Translations under genes and position numbers: made by a program
Origin: Leucocoprinus leucothites
Lineage: Eukaryota; Basidiomycota; Agaricomycetes; Agaricales; Agaricaceae
DNA length: 64,000 nucleotides
NCBI GenBank assembly: GCA_013368445.1
Contig: JAACJO010000015.1
Span: 806,001 to 870,000 of the forward strand
Direction of reading: 5' to 3'
Part shown: positions 1-12,943 of the stretch, one piece after another
Layout: the number at the start of each line of letters is the position of its first letter
Numbering within the stretch: position 1 is the first letter of the stretch
The notes under the pieces: generated by a model
Databases searched by the model: none
Told to the model about the DNA's origin: nothing
Seen by the model: the letters and a program-made list of their open reading frames with translations, nothing else

Positions 1-1136
1 GGGACTGGAGGTTATTCGGACCGTTGTGCCAGCGACTTGGTTTAACAGCATCAAAAGCTTACAGTGCTGTCCATCATCTTCATGCTGTCCTTGTCATCCC
101 TTCACTATATGATGCCTTTTCGTATAATGATGGAAAAATTAGGGCCCGCCACAAGTCTTTTCGGGATTTTCTTGCTTCTCGATTCTCAGATGTTACTGAG
201 GAGAGTGAGAAAATGCAGGTCTTCTCTTGTTATCTCAGAATTCTCAAGGATATCCCTATTCACGGTACAATAGTTCTTTAGCTTTTTGAGTGAAAAATCG
301 GTCACTGACTATTGAATTATTAGGAGAACTCGGCAAAAATCCATCCCAGTATATCATCCTGCACTGGACGCCGTATGTGTCGAGCCACTTGCGAGAAGAT
401 GAGCAGTCTGAGATATACTCTAACACTTCTTCTTGGCTATGCGTATCTGAATTCCTCAAACCACATATCTTATCTAGGGATCCTGATATGCTGCATGCGC
501 TGCACGTTATGTCCATTGGACCCAATCATCACCAGGGCTAGCCTGCGGCCGACATGTTACATATACCTGGTTTCTTGTGAGTTTTTTTTTGCTATGTTGT
601 TAAGCTTCGAGCAATCAACAGACATGCTACAGAATGACAATTCTCTCTCTTCTATCCTCCGGGGTAAACGGCTTCTGCAGGATCGGCAAATTGGTTCTCT
701 TGATCTTGATCATATCAACACCGACTATTGTCTTCACATTATCTGTGACTCAAGAAACAGGCTATATAATCCACTGAATGAAAGCTGGCAGCGGTCCGGG
801 CGTGACATAAACGTGAGAACTCTGATTTTGCACTCTATTTTGTTATTGACATGATTTTAGGAGTGGGGCACTCACTGGAGAAAGTCCCACGAGCCTCATG
901 AAGGCAATAGACTCCAGAAATCGGAGATGATTGCTCCATGCAAGTGCAGGTGCGGGTGCACCCAAGCAGCCTGGGAACATCTGAAGTACGCCAGGGTGCA
1001 TGCTCCGGAGACATCAATCATGGTCTACATTCCTGCTCATAGGCGAGGAATTATTATTTGTGACCTGCCCGACCAAGAGCACGAGGATGTGACATGGAGA
1101 TATATTGTTCCCTATATTTTCCCTCCTGACATGTAG
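1..1136 (+). pseudogene. NACHT/STAND protein copy A, 3' part, damaged
   Basis: This is the C-terminal part of a NACHT-family STAND protein; the nucleotide-binding region lies left of the window. The frame is open from base 3 to about 267 and matches the winged-helix-like region of the copy at 24901-27486 (shared motifs LGLTASKAY, HLHAVLVIP, HKSF, SCYLRILKD). Introns follow at about 268-323, near 590-634 and near 812-859. The last exon (860-1136) ends in the conserved tail WRYIVPYIFPPD. In the second visible exon a TAG at 539-541 and a frame change before the donor interrupt the frame that stays open in the other two copies. I therefore call it a probable pseudogene, although an altered splice site could rescue it. 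Confidence 0.6.
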
Positions 1137-3290
1137 TTAGCGGTTCAAGCACGCTTTGATTATCGATGATATCAGCAGCTTTATCTGACATATATAATGC
1201 TATTATTCGGGGACCTCAATACAAGGCTCTGCGTCATTATTGTGGTGAAATGGTCAGCTTATGACCAGTAATGGATCTACACTATACAACTACAAGAATT
1301 TATTTAGTTGAGTGACATAGTTCAACGTGCAGAGTCGGATAAGCTCGCACTCGTGTCTCGTCTCCTTCACAATCATTCGACACTCAGCGTAACATCAAAG
1401 TAGTAGTGTTTCGTTCGACCGCAACTCGTAAGAGCCTTTACTAAGGAAAATCACACAACAGGTTTGAATAAACTACATTATCATTGAATGTCAAAAGCGG
1501 TGTAGATAAAGGTACTGATGTCACTCAGAGTCGAATGTGCCACACTGAGCTCAACCCGATAATTGACAAGTAGGGCGATCTTGGCACAGGAGAGCCTAAG
1601 CACGTCGCCAAGCCAGCTCGTACAGTGTCCTACCACAAATGCTGCATTTCTTTCAATGTGCATGAGAAGCACCACTGAAGAGGCGCAAGGTCTTTGTCTC
1701 AAAATCCCTGCGAGTTGACGCAGGGAGAAACCTGCTATCGAAGCTTCCGGGCCCTTTAAGAGGTTGGAATAATGTCTGCCAAGAGTGGAGGCTAGCTGCT
1801 CAGTCATGTATTTAAGTGGACAGAGATGAACTTACACAATCATGCGGTCCAACCGGAACTCATTCCGTGATTCTGAGTTTGTCAAGGTCGAGATCGAGGG
1901 CCAAAGTCAGTCTGTCGAGGTCGAGGGTCGAGCTCGTCCCGCACGACAGAGTAACACTCTCTTTCCCGCCAGCCCAGCTGGTGTAGCTTCGAAGCGTCAT
2001 GGTCAGTGGGACACCGGTTTGGGCAGGAGATTGAGGATCTTCCTTATTGGGGCGCTGTACTTAGTGAGGTATCTTACCGAGTTGGGGTTGAAATAAGATA
2101 GCTTTGAATCTGTGCACACAGAATCAGATTCGGAATGAATTTCAGAGCAGGCGGGCAGTTACCTGGGTGTATGATGACAAACTAATACCCACCAACGAAG
2201 AACAGTCACGTGATTTTGTGTGAGTGGCAAGGATGGATCTCTTCAAGTCGTCCTGAAGGGTGGAAGTGTGGTCGAGGACAAGCGAATCGGGGTAAGAAAG
2301 TATCGCAGCGTATGTCTTCTTCTTTCTATGGCACTGAGGTACGGCAGAGGTGGTGATGGAAGAGGGAAACTTGGTTCGAGTGTCGTGGGCGTTTAAATCG
2401 TGCTGATTTCCTGCGGGACAGTGGAACGGCTCTGAGGAGGGACAAAGTAAGGACAAGAGGTCATAGAGTCTAATGCTCAGGGATTATACGTACGGATATG
2501 TTTCTATCATCTCTTAAAACAGGAACCACAAGTTCAGCGGCGACCTGTCGTCGGGCCTTGGGAGTATGTATAGTACATTCAGGCCAGGGACAAGTAAAGC
2601 AATGAAAGGATCGATGAGGAATGAGTTATACTGTCACTTGCCTGAACAAGATTTCCATACGTGAGTCGAAAAGGAGAAAAGAAGGCAGTTCATCACTAAC
2701 GATGAGGAGCTATGCTGCGTCCTAACTCTCAATTACATAGCGAACTTGTATAGGATTTTGGCCGATTTAGATGTGGTTTTAGTTCTAAAGGGTTCAAATG
2801 GGGAATTATTTCGTTGTTGTTATTTGTTCGCCTTGGTCGCTTAAGTATCTATGGCCCTAGATCATGTAGGTGTTCGGGCGTCGGGATAGCCGAAATGCGG
2901 CAGCGAGAAGTGAACAGTGCAACTGTCAACTTTTGTTTATGGAGTCAAGCATTGTCACCGATAAGCGAACGTGTCCAGAATGGACAGACGAGACTCCCTA
3001 AGACCGGAGGAGGGGGCTGGTCGAAAGGCTTTAGACAAGGACTTAGAGAACGGGGTGGAGTGAATTGAATGCGACTATAAACTTTATGTAGCCGTTTCGT
3101 GACTTGATCACTCTATGACTTATGCTTATGTTGTTATATGTTTTCCTATGTCGTCTGTTACCTAAGCTGATGAAGAGTAGATACTCTTCGGACTCTCGAA
3201 TATCGAACTTTACTCCTGTTGAGTCTTGGTGTTCTTGAGTTTCTTTCCGTGTGCCGCGACTGTTCTCACTCTCGCGTCACACTTTATCTA
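1137..3290. repeat. NACHT-to-HK intergenic segment, copy A
   Basis: No protein gene is supported here. The stretch is a diverged copy of the segment that also follows the NACHT genes at 8354 and 27487 and recurs at about 31900. Shared landmarks are the block around 1800-1890 (compare 8905-8990, 28165-28250 and 32050-32150) and a block near 2957-3015 that resembles the sequence just upstream of the HK copies at 30160 and 34010. Several short open frames on both strands are not conserved between the copies. Confidence 0.6.
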
Positions 3291-3296
3291 CTCATC

Positions 3297-4268
3297 TAGT
3301 AGGCGTGAGAAACTGATCATCGACGTCTTCTTCCACTCACAGTATTACTCGCGGCACACACACATCTTCCCTTCCTACCTCTACAACTGAACCACCACTT
3401 TTGATTCCCGCACGACGAGACCTTTTCCTATGATGCATAGTCCATGACCTCAGAACCAGAACTTCTCTAGTGCCAGTTTGCTATAGGCTGAGAACATGGA
3501 AGGCGGATGCGATTATACGAGCTATCGTTGCGCTGGGAAGGAGGAGGTGGAATGCTGAGGAGGGTGCAAGGGGGTGCCCTCTGCCTCTGGATACAGATTC
3601 TTCGCCGAGGTTTGGGTATTTCTGCACGCCAACTACCAACGGCTCTAGCTCAAGGTCTTTGCTATCACTCGGCACACTCCTAAACTGGGCCAAAATAATT
3701 AACTCTACATCGGCTCCTCCAGCCTCCAACCCACATACGCTGCGCGTGCCCAAATCGTGTCAACTCGAGAACTTGAATGACCAAATGTTGACTATTGGGC
3801 TTGCGGTTATGGGTGCGGGGTTTGGGATTGCGAGGGACAAACCAACGATGATTCGATCTGTTCTCAGTCTGATGGTTCGACGACGACAGTACGTTTATCT
3901 ACCCCCTACACCACCTTCCTGATACTCATGCTGATGTTGCTTGTATAGGAAACGGAGGCAAAGGTCATCTATCTATTTGGGATGCCCCGTTGAACCCAGG
4001 TAAGGTAATATGCGGGTTGAATATGAAATGTTAAAAGGGTTCAAGTTCTCTACCGGTTCCTCACAAATTTCGCATTCGACGATGGAAGCCATACCTGCCA
4101 AGACAGTGCCGTTTTCGAAGAGGATTATGTTTGTAGATACGTTGAGGGATACAACAAATATGGTTGGGGTAATGAGGAGGTTTGGGTTGAGGCCGCATGT
4201 GGTACATTCAATGGGTGGGGTTGATACGCTGAATACACTAACTAGTATTTTTGTTAACGTGAAATCTG
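3297..4268 (+). pseudogene. Internally deleted hybrid histidine kinase copy 1
   Basis: This is a degenerate fragment of the group III hybrid histidine kinase found intact at 34296-40176. It keeps part of the 5' leader (about 3300-3345) and of the N-terminal domain (about 3480-3560, 3590-3680 and 3690-3760). It then jumps at about 3765-3775 straight to the ATPase G1-box region (DDQMLTIGLAVMGAGFGIA). Remnants of the exon after the G2 box and of the inter-domain segment ([18 protein letters not shown], 4090-4155) follow. All HAMP repeats and the HisKA domain are missing. The pieces lie in different frames with stops, so no product is expected. The junction is shared with three other copies in this window. 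Confidence 0.7.
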
Positions 4269-5729
4269 GTCAACTTGAGGAAGGACGTTGTAAGCCGAGA
4301 TACCGCAGACGGTCGGCGCACTTCTGGGTCATATATCTCGCATACATTTCCTTTTAGACACCATGTGCGAGGTGTTTAGGCGAGTTCGGGGAGCGAAGTG
4401 AGTTCGCGCGGTCAAGCGTCTATTTGGCTAACCTGAGGGCTAGTTGTCGTCCATAGGAATGTCTATCACCGCAGCCATTAGAAAAAAGTGAATGAGCAAT
4501 AAGCGTACTTAAGGCAATAAAAGCGTCGTAATGGGCTCAGAAACAACTCCAATCATTTATTTGGGAGCAGGGCTAGGTAAAGGGAATTTTAGTATGATAA
4601 CGGGTGAAGAGGAAGTAATCGCGAAAAGTCTTCGTGTCTAACTCACATTAATTTTTATATGGCTAGTCACCAACGTTAGAATATCATGGATTCATCAAGA
4701 TGTGAAGTGCTCACATTGTGGGGATGCTATCGATTTGTGTGGATCTAAAACGCTCGGCGATATCCAGCTGTGTGGGGTTCCAATATCCAAAAACGCTTTA
4801 CCGCTTTTATTTCTTCGAATGAGGGTAGCTGCGGCGGGAAGCAAAGACAGTTCGACTCAAGACTTGTTTATTTCGCAGGAGTAGCGTTCAAACGTTCAAT
4901 CTGAATGTTGTGTAAAAAGCTTTGCATTCCGCTGATTTCAGTGGGGTTTGGCAGGTTAGCAAAGGTAGATTGTATGTACTATTATCTCCGCCACAAACTT
5001 AGTGATAAGTTCAACTTATCACTTCCGGGGCGAATATAATTCGTCACCGTGACAATAACCACAACGATGATATTCCAAGAAACTTCTCTTGCTTCAGTAT
5101 ATATCCCGTGAGTGGTTGTGGGTGAAGTAGGGTAATACAAAAGGATACAAGTTGGCTTGAGATACGGAGGAGTGAGCAAGGGCGAGTGTTATTGAGCTCA
5201 AAAGTACCGCCGGACGCGCTTCTTTGATTTCACTGCTACACTTGCCCAGTATATACTCTGATGCGCAGAAGTTTATTTCCCAGGAACGAGCTTGAAAGTA
5301 CACGCCATTCCTGGCTATAGGAAGTTTCGTCCTGTTTCAAAGTAGAATATGGGGATGGGCGACGAGATTTTACATCAGTCTTTCACCGTAATCAAAGAGT
5401 GTTTCGAACACCATATATCTCGTGGATGGCCTGAGTTTCTATTCAACGGCCCTTTAATTCACCACAAAGCATCAAGTGCTGAATTTACCTTGTCACTCGG
5501 AACTCTTGCAGAGTTTTGTCGGGTCACGGGACCGATGCTGTTACTATCAGTGCTGTGTGAGGCTCTGTGCCTTTTGTTATCAACCACACTTCCTGCTTGT
5601 ACTATGAAGAAATCTGTGCAACCCTCCCCTAACAGACGGCACAATGTAAATACATTATCCGTGCCACTTGTGCAATGGCTTATCTTAATTCTGATAGCGC
5701 AAAAAACCGTACGACCGACGCAGCCGTAC
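4269..5729. other. Intergenic, no gene recognised
   Basis: I see no recognisable coding exon. The part from about 5570 to 5729 resembles the stretch upstream of the NACHT gene at 24540-24680 (both include CTATGAAGAAAT followed by similar sequence), so the right end belongs to the duplicated NACHT 5' flank. A 139-codon ATG frame at 5349-5768 runs across this flank but is not conserved in the paralogous region, so I do not call it. Confidence 0.4.
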
Positions 5730-8353
5730 CGATATCAAAACTCAGGGAACAAACGAGTCACAGAGTAATTCTTCGTCCATAAACGCTGTACAAACGTGTG
5801 TCACCCCGCACGATCTATCGTCAATTCCAAATGGTGTACCGGAATGCAACCGCATCTCACAAGCTTTCGTTGGTCAGGGGCAAACAACTGGGTCAGCGCT
5901 GGGACATAGTCCAATGCAGTTGCCTTTCCCAACGTTAGCTTTGGCCTCGCGGGTTCACGGTAGCGAATCTCTCACTTCCCAGGCAGAGAGTCGAGATCGT
6001 GGTGCGGAAAATATACACTCTTGTCAGTTCTCTATTTGACATTTCGCAATTACCCAGGTTTCTTCGCCAATGCTCACCACATCAACATGTACAACCCAAT
6101 CATGCAGGATTTCAGTAATCAGACACAGAATCCATGTGAGTAGATGTACGGCCTTGAAATTTGAAGCCCCTCAGCTTGCTGCTTGTTAGTCATGGAGAAT
6201 TTCGCCAAGCACATAATGCCAGGGGCAGCTTATGATTCCTCCGCACGCTTTCCGCCTCCTCGATGCCATGCTGGCACCTGGCTTGACACAGTAAAACAAG
6301 CACGGGACTTCTTTCAGGCCTCCAAAGGCAAGAAACGGCTCCTATGGATTGTCGGTCCTGCCGGTGTCGGGAAGTCGGCAATTATGCAAACCATTGCTGA
6401 AACCTCCCCGAACCTTGGTGCATCCTTCTTCTTTACTGTCAGCATTCGTGACGACCCATCTAAACTTTTCGTAACGCTTGCATACCAAATATCCGTTCAC
6501 CGTTCAGCCTACCGTGAGCGTCTGCAAGCACAGCTCTCCTTTGACCCTACACTACTGGAGAAGGCTGTCACTGTGCAGTTCGAGGCTTTCTTTGTTGACC
6601 CGTTTGGAATCTCGACGACACACGGAAAATTTGACCCTCTTCTCATTCTTGTTGATGGGCTCGACGAGTGTGCCGGGTCCAACGCCAGCGCCAAATTCTT
6701 GAACTCTTTTCGGGATTCGCTGCCCGCTATCCGTCTGCGCCGCTTCTCTGGATCATCGCCAGCCGACCAGAGCCCCATATCACTTTGTTCTTTGACCGTT
6801 TGGTTGGGACAATCACATGCGATAAGCTCGAGCTCAGCTACGACTCTACAGAGAGCCGAGACGGTGTCGAGCGCTTTCTTCGTGATCGGTTGTCGAAGAT
6901 CCGGGACGAATACCCCACGGACTTTCGTATCTTCCACAGTGGCCACCGGAGAGCCAGATATTACTGTTGTTAGCTGCAGCGGATGGGATGTTTGCGTACG
7001 CTGAAGCTGTCAGTTGCTTTATTGAAGACCCGAATATCGCGGACCCTGTATCTCAGCTCGAGGTTGTACTCGACGTGATCAATCACACATCGGCCGCTAC
7101 CATTGGCAATGAGGATTTCCCTATGGCTCAGCTCTATGCACTCTATGACCGCATACTCTCCCGTGTCCCTCCTCGTATATTTCCAATCACGAAACAGATT
7201 TTGATAGGTGCTGGGGTTGTAGGGTCTTTTTCTGGTTGGCAAATGTTTGGACCGATGTGCCAACTGCTTGGTTTAACAGCATCGAAAGCTTACAGTGCTC
7301 TCCATCACCTTCATGCTGTCCTTATTATCCCTTCGCCAGAAACTGCCTTTCAGGATAGTGATGGACAAGTTACGGCCTGCCACAAATCTTTTCAGGATTT
7401 CCTTTCTTCTCGATTCCCGGATGTTACTGAGGAGAGTTGGGGAAATCTAGCCTTCTCTTGTTATCTCAGAATTCTTAAGGATATCCCTATTTGTGGTACA
7501 ACAGTTCTTTTTTTCTAGCGTGAAACTCAGTCACTGACTACTAGATTATCAGGAGAACTTGGCGAAAATCCACATCAGCACATTGTCCTGTACTGGTCGG
7601 AGGTTGTATCAGACGAGGAGAGAGATCAGGCTAGGATGTACTCTGGGGCTTCTTCTTGGCTGAGTGCATCTGAATTCCTCAAGCCGCGCATCTTATCCGG
7701 AGATGCTGATACACTGCATGCACTGCACGTTATGTCCATTGGACCTACACCTGGCTCGGCATTAACCCCTGACCGAAGTGGTTCATATTCCTGGTTTCTT
7801 GTGAGTTTTTCTTCTGGGTCATTAGGCTTTGAACGTTTATCAGATACACTTACAGGATGATGATTCGCTTTCTCCTATCCTCCGGAATCGAGGGCTTCTG
7901 CAGGACTGGAAAATTAGCTCTCTTGATCTTGATCATATCAACACCGACTATTATCTTCACGTCATCTGTACCTCAAGTAAGTGGCTGTATAATCCACTGA
8001 GGGCAATCTGGCTGCGGAACAAGTGTCATGAAATTGTGAGAACTCTGGTTTTGCCTTCTATTTTATTATTGACATGATTCTAGGAGTGGGACAGCCACCG
8101 GAGAGAGTCCCACGAGCCTCATGAAGACAATGAACTACAGGAATTGGAGATGATTATCCCATGCAAGTGCAAGTGCATTCAACCAGCCTGGGAAAATCTG
8201 AAGTACGCCCGAGTGCACGCTCCGGAGACGTCAGTCATGGTCTATGTTCCTGCTCATAGGCGCGGAATTGTTATTTGTGACCTGCCCGATCGAGAGTACG
8301 AGGATGCGACATGGAGATATATCATTCCCTATATTTTCCCTCCTGACATTTAG
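5730..8353 (+). pseudogene. NACHT/STAND protein copy B, two frameshifts
   Basis: A full-length NACHT gene copy by structure. Exon 1 is about 5730-6020, exon 2 about 6060-6137, and the NACHT exon runs from about 6190. The P-loop GPAGVGKS lies at about 6357-6380 and Walker B LLILVDGLDEC at about 6640-6672. Compared with the open copy at 24901-27486, one base is missing at about 6680, just after Walker B, and a second at about 6915. The frame therefore runs through all three phases: to about 6680, then to about 6915, then from about 6967 onward. Downstream exons and the conserved C-terminal exon (about 8085-8353, ending YIFPPDI) are still recognisable and open. The loss of frame between Walker B and the helical region makes this a young pseudogene. 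Sequencing error is the alternative. Confidence 0.75.
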
Positions 8354-10118
8354 TTAGTGGTTTGACCATGCTTTAATTTTCAATGATGTCAGCAGCTTTA
8401 TCTGACGTTTATAATGCCATTATTCGGGGGCCTCGATACTAGACTCTGCGTCGTTATTGTGGTGAAGCGGTCAGTTTGTGACCAGTAATGGATCTACATT
8501 ATACAAATACAAGAATTAATTTACTCGAGCAACGGAGTTCAACATGCAGAGTCGGATGAGCTCGTACCCGTGTCTCAGCTCCTTCGCAATCATTCAACAC
8601 TCAGCATAACATCGAAGATTCCGTTCGACGGTAGCCCGCGAGAGCCTTTACTAAGGCGAATCATACAACAGGTTTGAGGAAACTACTTTATCATTGAATG
8701 TTAAAAGCAGTGTAGATAAAGATGTTGGTGTCACTCTCGGTTGAATGGGCACACTGAGCTAATTGAAAAGTAGGACGATACTGGTGTAAAAGAGTCAAAG
8801 CACGCCGCCAAGCCAACTCGTGCAGTTCGTGGTAAGAACCTGTTATCGAAGCTTTCGGACCCTGTAAGGGGTTTGAATAACGTCTGAGAGAGAGTGCTGG
8901 CTGTTAAGTCATGTATTTAATCGGACATAGATGAGCTCATAGTCATGCGGTCCAACCGAATCTCATTCCGTGACTTTGAGTTTATCGAGGTTGGGTGTCG
9001 AAGTCACGCGGGACAGGATAAAGCTCTCCCGCTATCGAGCTAAGGTAGATTCGATTAATCACGTGACTTTATGCTAGTGACGAGGTGAGACCCTATAAGT
9101 CGGCCTGGGGAGTGAAGGTATCGGTCGAGGATAAGCGAATCTGGGCACTAAAGTACCAGAGCGCATGTTTCTTCCTTTCTGATACGTCTAGGTATGGTGG
9201 CGGGGGTGATGGGCGAGGAAAGTTAGGTTCGAGTGTCCAACAAGCGTTTAAATGCTGATTTCCGTCGGCGCAGTGGAAATGCTACAGTGGCAGAGAAAGT
9301 CAGGACGACAAACCATCATGGGTAATGTTCAGAGACTTTACAGACGGGTACGTTTCTGCGGTCCCTTAAAACGGGGGTTCTGTTACGTGTTCGACGGTAA
9401 CCTGCTGTCGTTGTGTACCTTCGGGACAGGTGAATCGCCAGGTCGGCCTGATGAGAAATGAAGCTGTACTGGCGCGTTCCTAGAAGAATATCCATACATG
9501 ATTAACGCACGAACTAAAGAAAAGGGAGCATACTACTCACTAGCTCGAGCTGGTCAGAAACAGCGAGCCTCGAGGACCTTCAGACTCGACATGCCAGAGC
9601 GAGGGCGGAGCCCGACAGAGCCTGTAGGACTATCGACTGTAGCCATCTTGGACGGTTGGAGCGCTGACGAGATAACCGTTAATAGCTGAACCAACCACCT
9701 GCCCCCGTGTACCTGTTCCTCCAACTCTTTGATGGATGATCAGCAGCAAGGTCTGCACGATTGGACCCACGCTGCGGCTTCCACTTCACGGCGCTCATAT
9801 GTAGCAGTATCTCTTGCAAATAAAGCGTCAAAGTGAGTGAACGATACTTGAGTTGGGCGTGAAATGTCGGTAGCATTGTCGTGTGTGCAAGGAGAGATTC
9901 ACCGGGTGGTGGCCGGGCCCTGGTGAAGTTATCTATGTACTTCAGATCTAGGAACTTTCAATCAACGCATGAAGGAGTCGACGCACTGCGTTTTCATGTA
10001 TGGAATCAGACTGGGTTCTACGATTATCGCGAGTGTGTTTGAGTAATATTTCAGAAATACCCAGCTGTGCCTGCCAGCCGTTTAAGGAAATCAGGCGCGA
10101 GAAACCTCCCATCAGCAA
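8354..10118. repeat. NACHT-to-HK intergenic segment, copy B
   Basis: No protein gene is supported. The stretch parallels 1137-3290, 27487-30255 and 31900-34090. Matching landmarks are the block following the NACHT stop codon, the block at 8905-8990, the block at 9590-9680 (compare 29490-29580) and the block at 9960-10070 (compare 29825-29945 and 33660-33785). Short frames here are not shared among copies. Confidence 0.6.
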
Positions 10119-11090
10119 ATGATGCGACGGCCACTCGCCTTTCCTGCGGACACATTGTCCTCCTCTACAAAAAGTGGAAGTGGATCCACAGCTAGGTACC
10201 GTGGAGGAGATAAGCAGATCAGCTCTTTGCCACGAGCGAATCATCTTCGAGGACAACATCCTCACCGTCCCCCCCTTGGGCAACTACGGCCAAGCAATCC
10301 AGCTCAGAACCAAAACCCGATCGCTCAAGCACTACGCTAACTACCAAAGGCTCTGACACAAAGCCGTCGTTATCACTCGGCACCCTCCCCAACTCGCTCG
10401 AACCAACCCAACTCTGCGCCAACTCATCTAACCTTCAACCTACATATGCTGCACATGCCCAAGCCGTACCAAGTCGCGCCGACTCCAGAGTTTAGACGAC
10501 AAACGATGACTGTTTTGAGTCCACGGTTCTGGATACAGGGACTGGGATTGCCAAGGGCAAGTTGTCGATGATTTTGATCGACGACGAGTGCGTACATTTA
10601 CCTCCCATCACATTTCTGATATTGATATTGACGTGTTACTTGTACAGAGATACGGAGGCACAGGCCTTGGTCTGTCTATCCCGAAATGCCTCGCCAGGCT
10701 CGATGCAAGATGAATTGTGAGTCGAATACGAACAACAAAACGGCCTAAGCTCTCTTCCATTGCTTCACTAATCTCGCGTTCAACGATGGAAGCTATGCTT
10801 GCTAATATGGCGCCGTTCTGCAAGGGGTGATTTCGTTTGTGGATATGTTGAGGGAGACAACGAATGTGGTTGGGGTGATGAGGCCGCATTTGGGGCATTC
10901 GGCTAGTAAATTTGCAAATGAAGACAAGGACTCGCAAGTGGATACAAAAGTGGTTGGTACGTTGAGTACGGTGAGTGTCCTCGTGCTCTCTCGTGATGTA
11001 TTGGTGTTGATGTTGTGACATAGACGGAGAGAGTGTGTGAGTTCGGTTATCTGAAGTACATACCAACTGTGCAGCCTGCACCAGGCACCA
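10119..11090 (+). pseudogene. Internally deleted hybrid histidine kinase copy 2
   Basis: A decayed HK derivative. A short piece of the N-terminal region (HIVLL at about 10147) is followed by the serine-rich linker sequence (10190-10490). A direct jump at about 10485-10495 then leads into the ATPase G1-box region. The exon after the G2 box is at about 10647-10975, with a recognisable [18 protein letters not shown] segment. The copy ends at about 11090, where the next copy begins. HAMP repeats, HisKA and receiver are absent. Frames are broken, so it should not be functional. Confidence 0.65.
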
Positions 11091-11093
11091 TTC

Positions 11094-12600
11094 CCTGAGA
11101 CACATTGTCCTCCTCTTGTCCGTCTACGAACTCGGAACCAAATCAGCCCCAGTGCCGATTTGGCATGAGCCGAAAACGCAGCAGACGGATGTGATTATAC
11201 CACCTATCATTGCGCTAGGAGAAGACTGTTGGATGCAGAAGAAGATGCAAGGAACGAGCATGCGAAATACGAGCCGGACGCACGTCTTGTTTCTGGGCTG
11301 TCCTGCCCCTGGATGCGGATGCTCTCCCGAGGGCGGGCTATTTTCCGAGACTCAATGAACATGGGAGTACGGAGGGGAGGGAGAGAGAAGAGGGTAAAAG
11401 AGGGAAGAGTATTAGCCTGCGATCCGTTTGTTGTGGACCAGATTTTACGCTGTTGGGTCCTGTCGAGGATATTAGTTGTTTGGACGAACTCATATACGGC
11501 TCCCCGCCATCGACCAATTTGTCTTCCGGGACGACAGCCTCAGGCCTCGCCTCGGACTTTACAGACAAAAAATCAAGCTCGAATCCAAATCAGGTCGCTC
11601 AAGCAGTACGTCAACGGCCAACGGCTCTAACACACACCCGTCGCTATCACTCAACACCCTCCCCAAATCGCTCAAAACGACAAACCAATTCTATGCCAGG
11701 CCGCCCAACCTTCAGCCTATACATGCTGCGCATACTCAAATCGTGTCAAATAACGTCAACTCGAGAGTTTGGATGACCAGATGTCGACTGTCGAGTTTGC
11801 GGGTGTGGATGCAGGGATTGCGATTGCGAATGACAACCCGACGTTCCATCGGCTTGATGGGTCGATGACGAGAGTACGTTCATCTATTCCTCACACCGCG
11901 TTCCTCATACTGATACTTATGTTACTTGTACAGGAATACGGAGGCAAAGGCCTGGTCTGTTTAATTCGAGATGCCTTGTCGAACTTGCTTGGCATTCTAC
12001 GATGGGAGCCGCACTTGCCAAGGTGGTACTGCCCTCGAAGACGACGATTTTGTTCGTGGATACGTTGAAGAAACTGGCGGCGAAGATCTTGGAGAAGTAT
12101 GGCCATACGGCAGAGATCGCGGAGAACGGGAGCTTGGCTGTGAATTTGTACAAAGTGCAGTTGCGGCAGGGAAAGCCGTTTGATATCACTCTCGTGAGTT
12201 CCTATCCCGAGGTTGGTGGTTGGTGCGAGTAGGCGCTGATGACATGTGATGGTATGACTTTAGATGGATGCGTCGATACCGCTCGTGTGTGATATAGAGG
12301 CTACAGTCTTGATCGGGTCGTTCGAGATACATAAAGGTATCTCGCTCATTTCGATCATTGCGCTTACTGTGCATGCTATGATTGGTGATCGGGAGAGGTG
12401 TTTGTAGTCTGGTAATGATGGTCATACCACGAGTGCGTGCCATCTCATTTGGTATTGTGGTTTGGGCTGATACGTTACCATAGAACCACTGAGACGAGGA
12501 GGTCTGCTGAATGCGACTAACAAGCTTCCTGAAGAACGCGGAACGGGCAAGAGACTCGTCGTCGCCATGTGACAAGACCCTGCTTCGCATACGTTTGGTT
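11094..12600 (+). pseudogene. Internally deleted hybrid histidine kinase copy 3
   Basis: An HK derivative abutting copy 2. The N-terminal motif ([17 protein letters not shown]) is at about 11101-11150 and linker pieces run to about 11760. The same linker-to-ATPase junction as in copies 1, 2 and 5 lies at about 11760-11770. A second internal deletion at about 12060-12070 fuses the inter-domain segment (ILFVDTL) to the receiver ([20 protein letters not shown]). The receiver remnant continues to about 12600, but the phospho-acceptor stretch has decayed. Several stops and frame changes make it a pseudogene. Confidence 0.7.
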
Positions 12601-12759
12601 TCTTGGTTTTATCTGGTAATCGCGAACGCTGGAGGAAGGTTCCTAGAAACGGAGGGACATGTGGCAAGGACTGAGTGGAGTAAAGGGAATCCCTGATGAA
12701 TTGGATAGGATTGTCCAGTGTGCTTAAAATAACCTTTCAAGCCGCTGATTCTGAGGCAC

Positions 12760-12943
12760 CGAGGCTGGATGATCTTGACCCAGTTTGTGATAAGTGTGAG
12801 AAACTGATCATCAGGGTCTTCCTTCTCGAAGTGGTCATTTCACCCACTCACAGCGCACACAACACACACACACCTAGTCATTCCCGCTTCAGTTCCCCAC
12901 GAACAACAGAAACCACTACGTTGCACCCACACTGCCATCAGCC
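12760..12943 (+). promoter_or_regulatory. Conserved HK 5' leader, copy 4
   Basis: This stretch upstream of the HK-copy-4 ATG is nearly the same as 30265-30462 and 34105-34295. All contain GATCTTGACCCA, GAAACTGATCATC, a run of CACTCACAG-type motifs and CA-rich sequence before the start codon. Its conservation between copies fits a transcribed leader or core promoter. No specific factor site can be assigned with confidence. Confidence 0.45.

Noticed and set aside
5349..5768. 139-codon ATG frame upstream of NACHT copy B
   Set aside because: It is not conserved in the paralogous flank at 24300-24680 and has no recognisable domain.
10608..11105. 165-codon minus-strand frame across HK copies 2 and 3
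   Set aside because: It runs antisense over decayed HK exons, and the sense strand explains the sequence.
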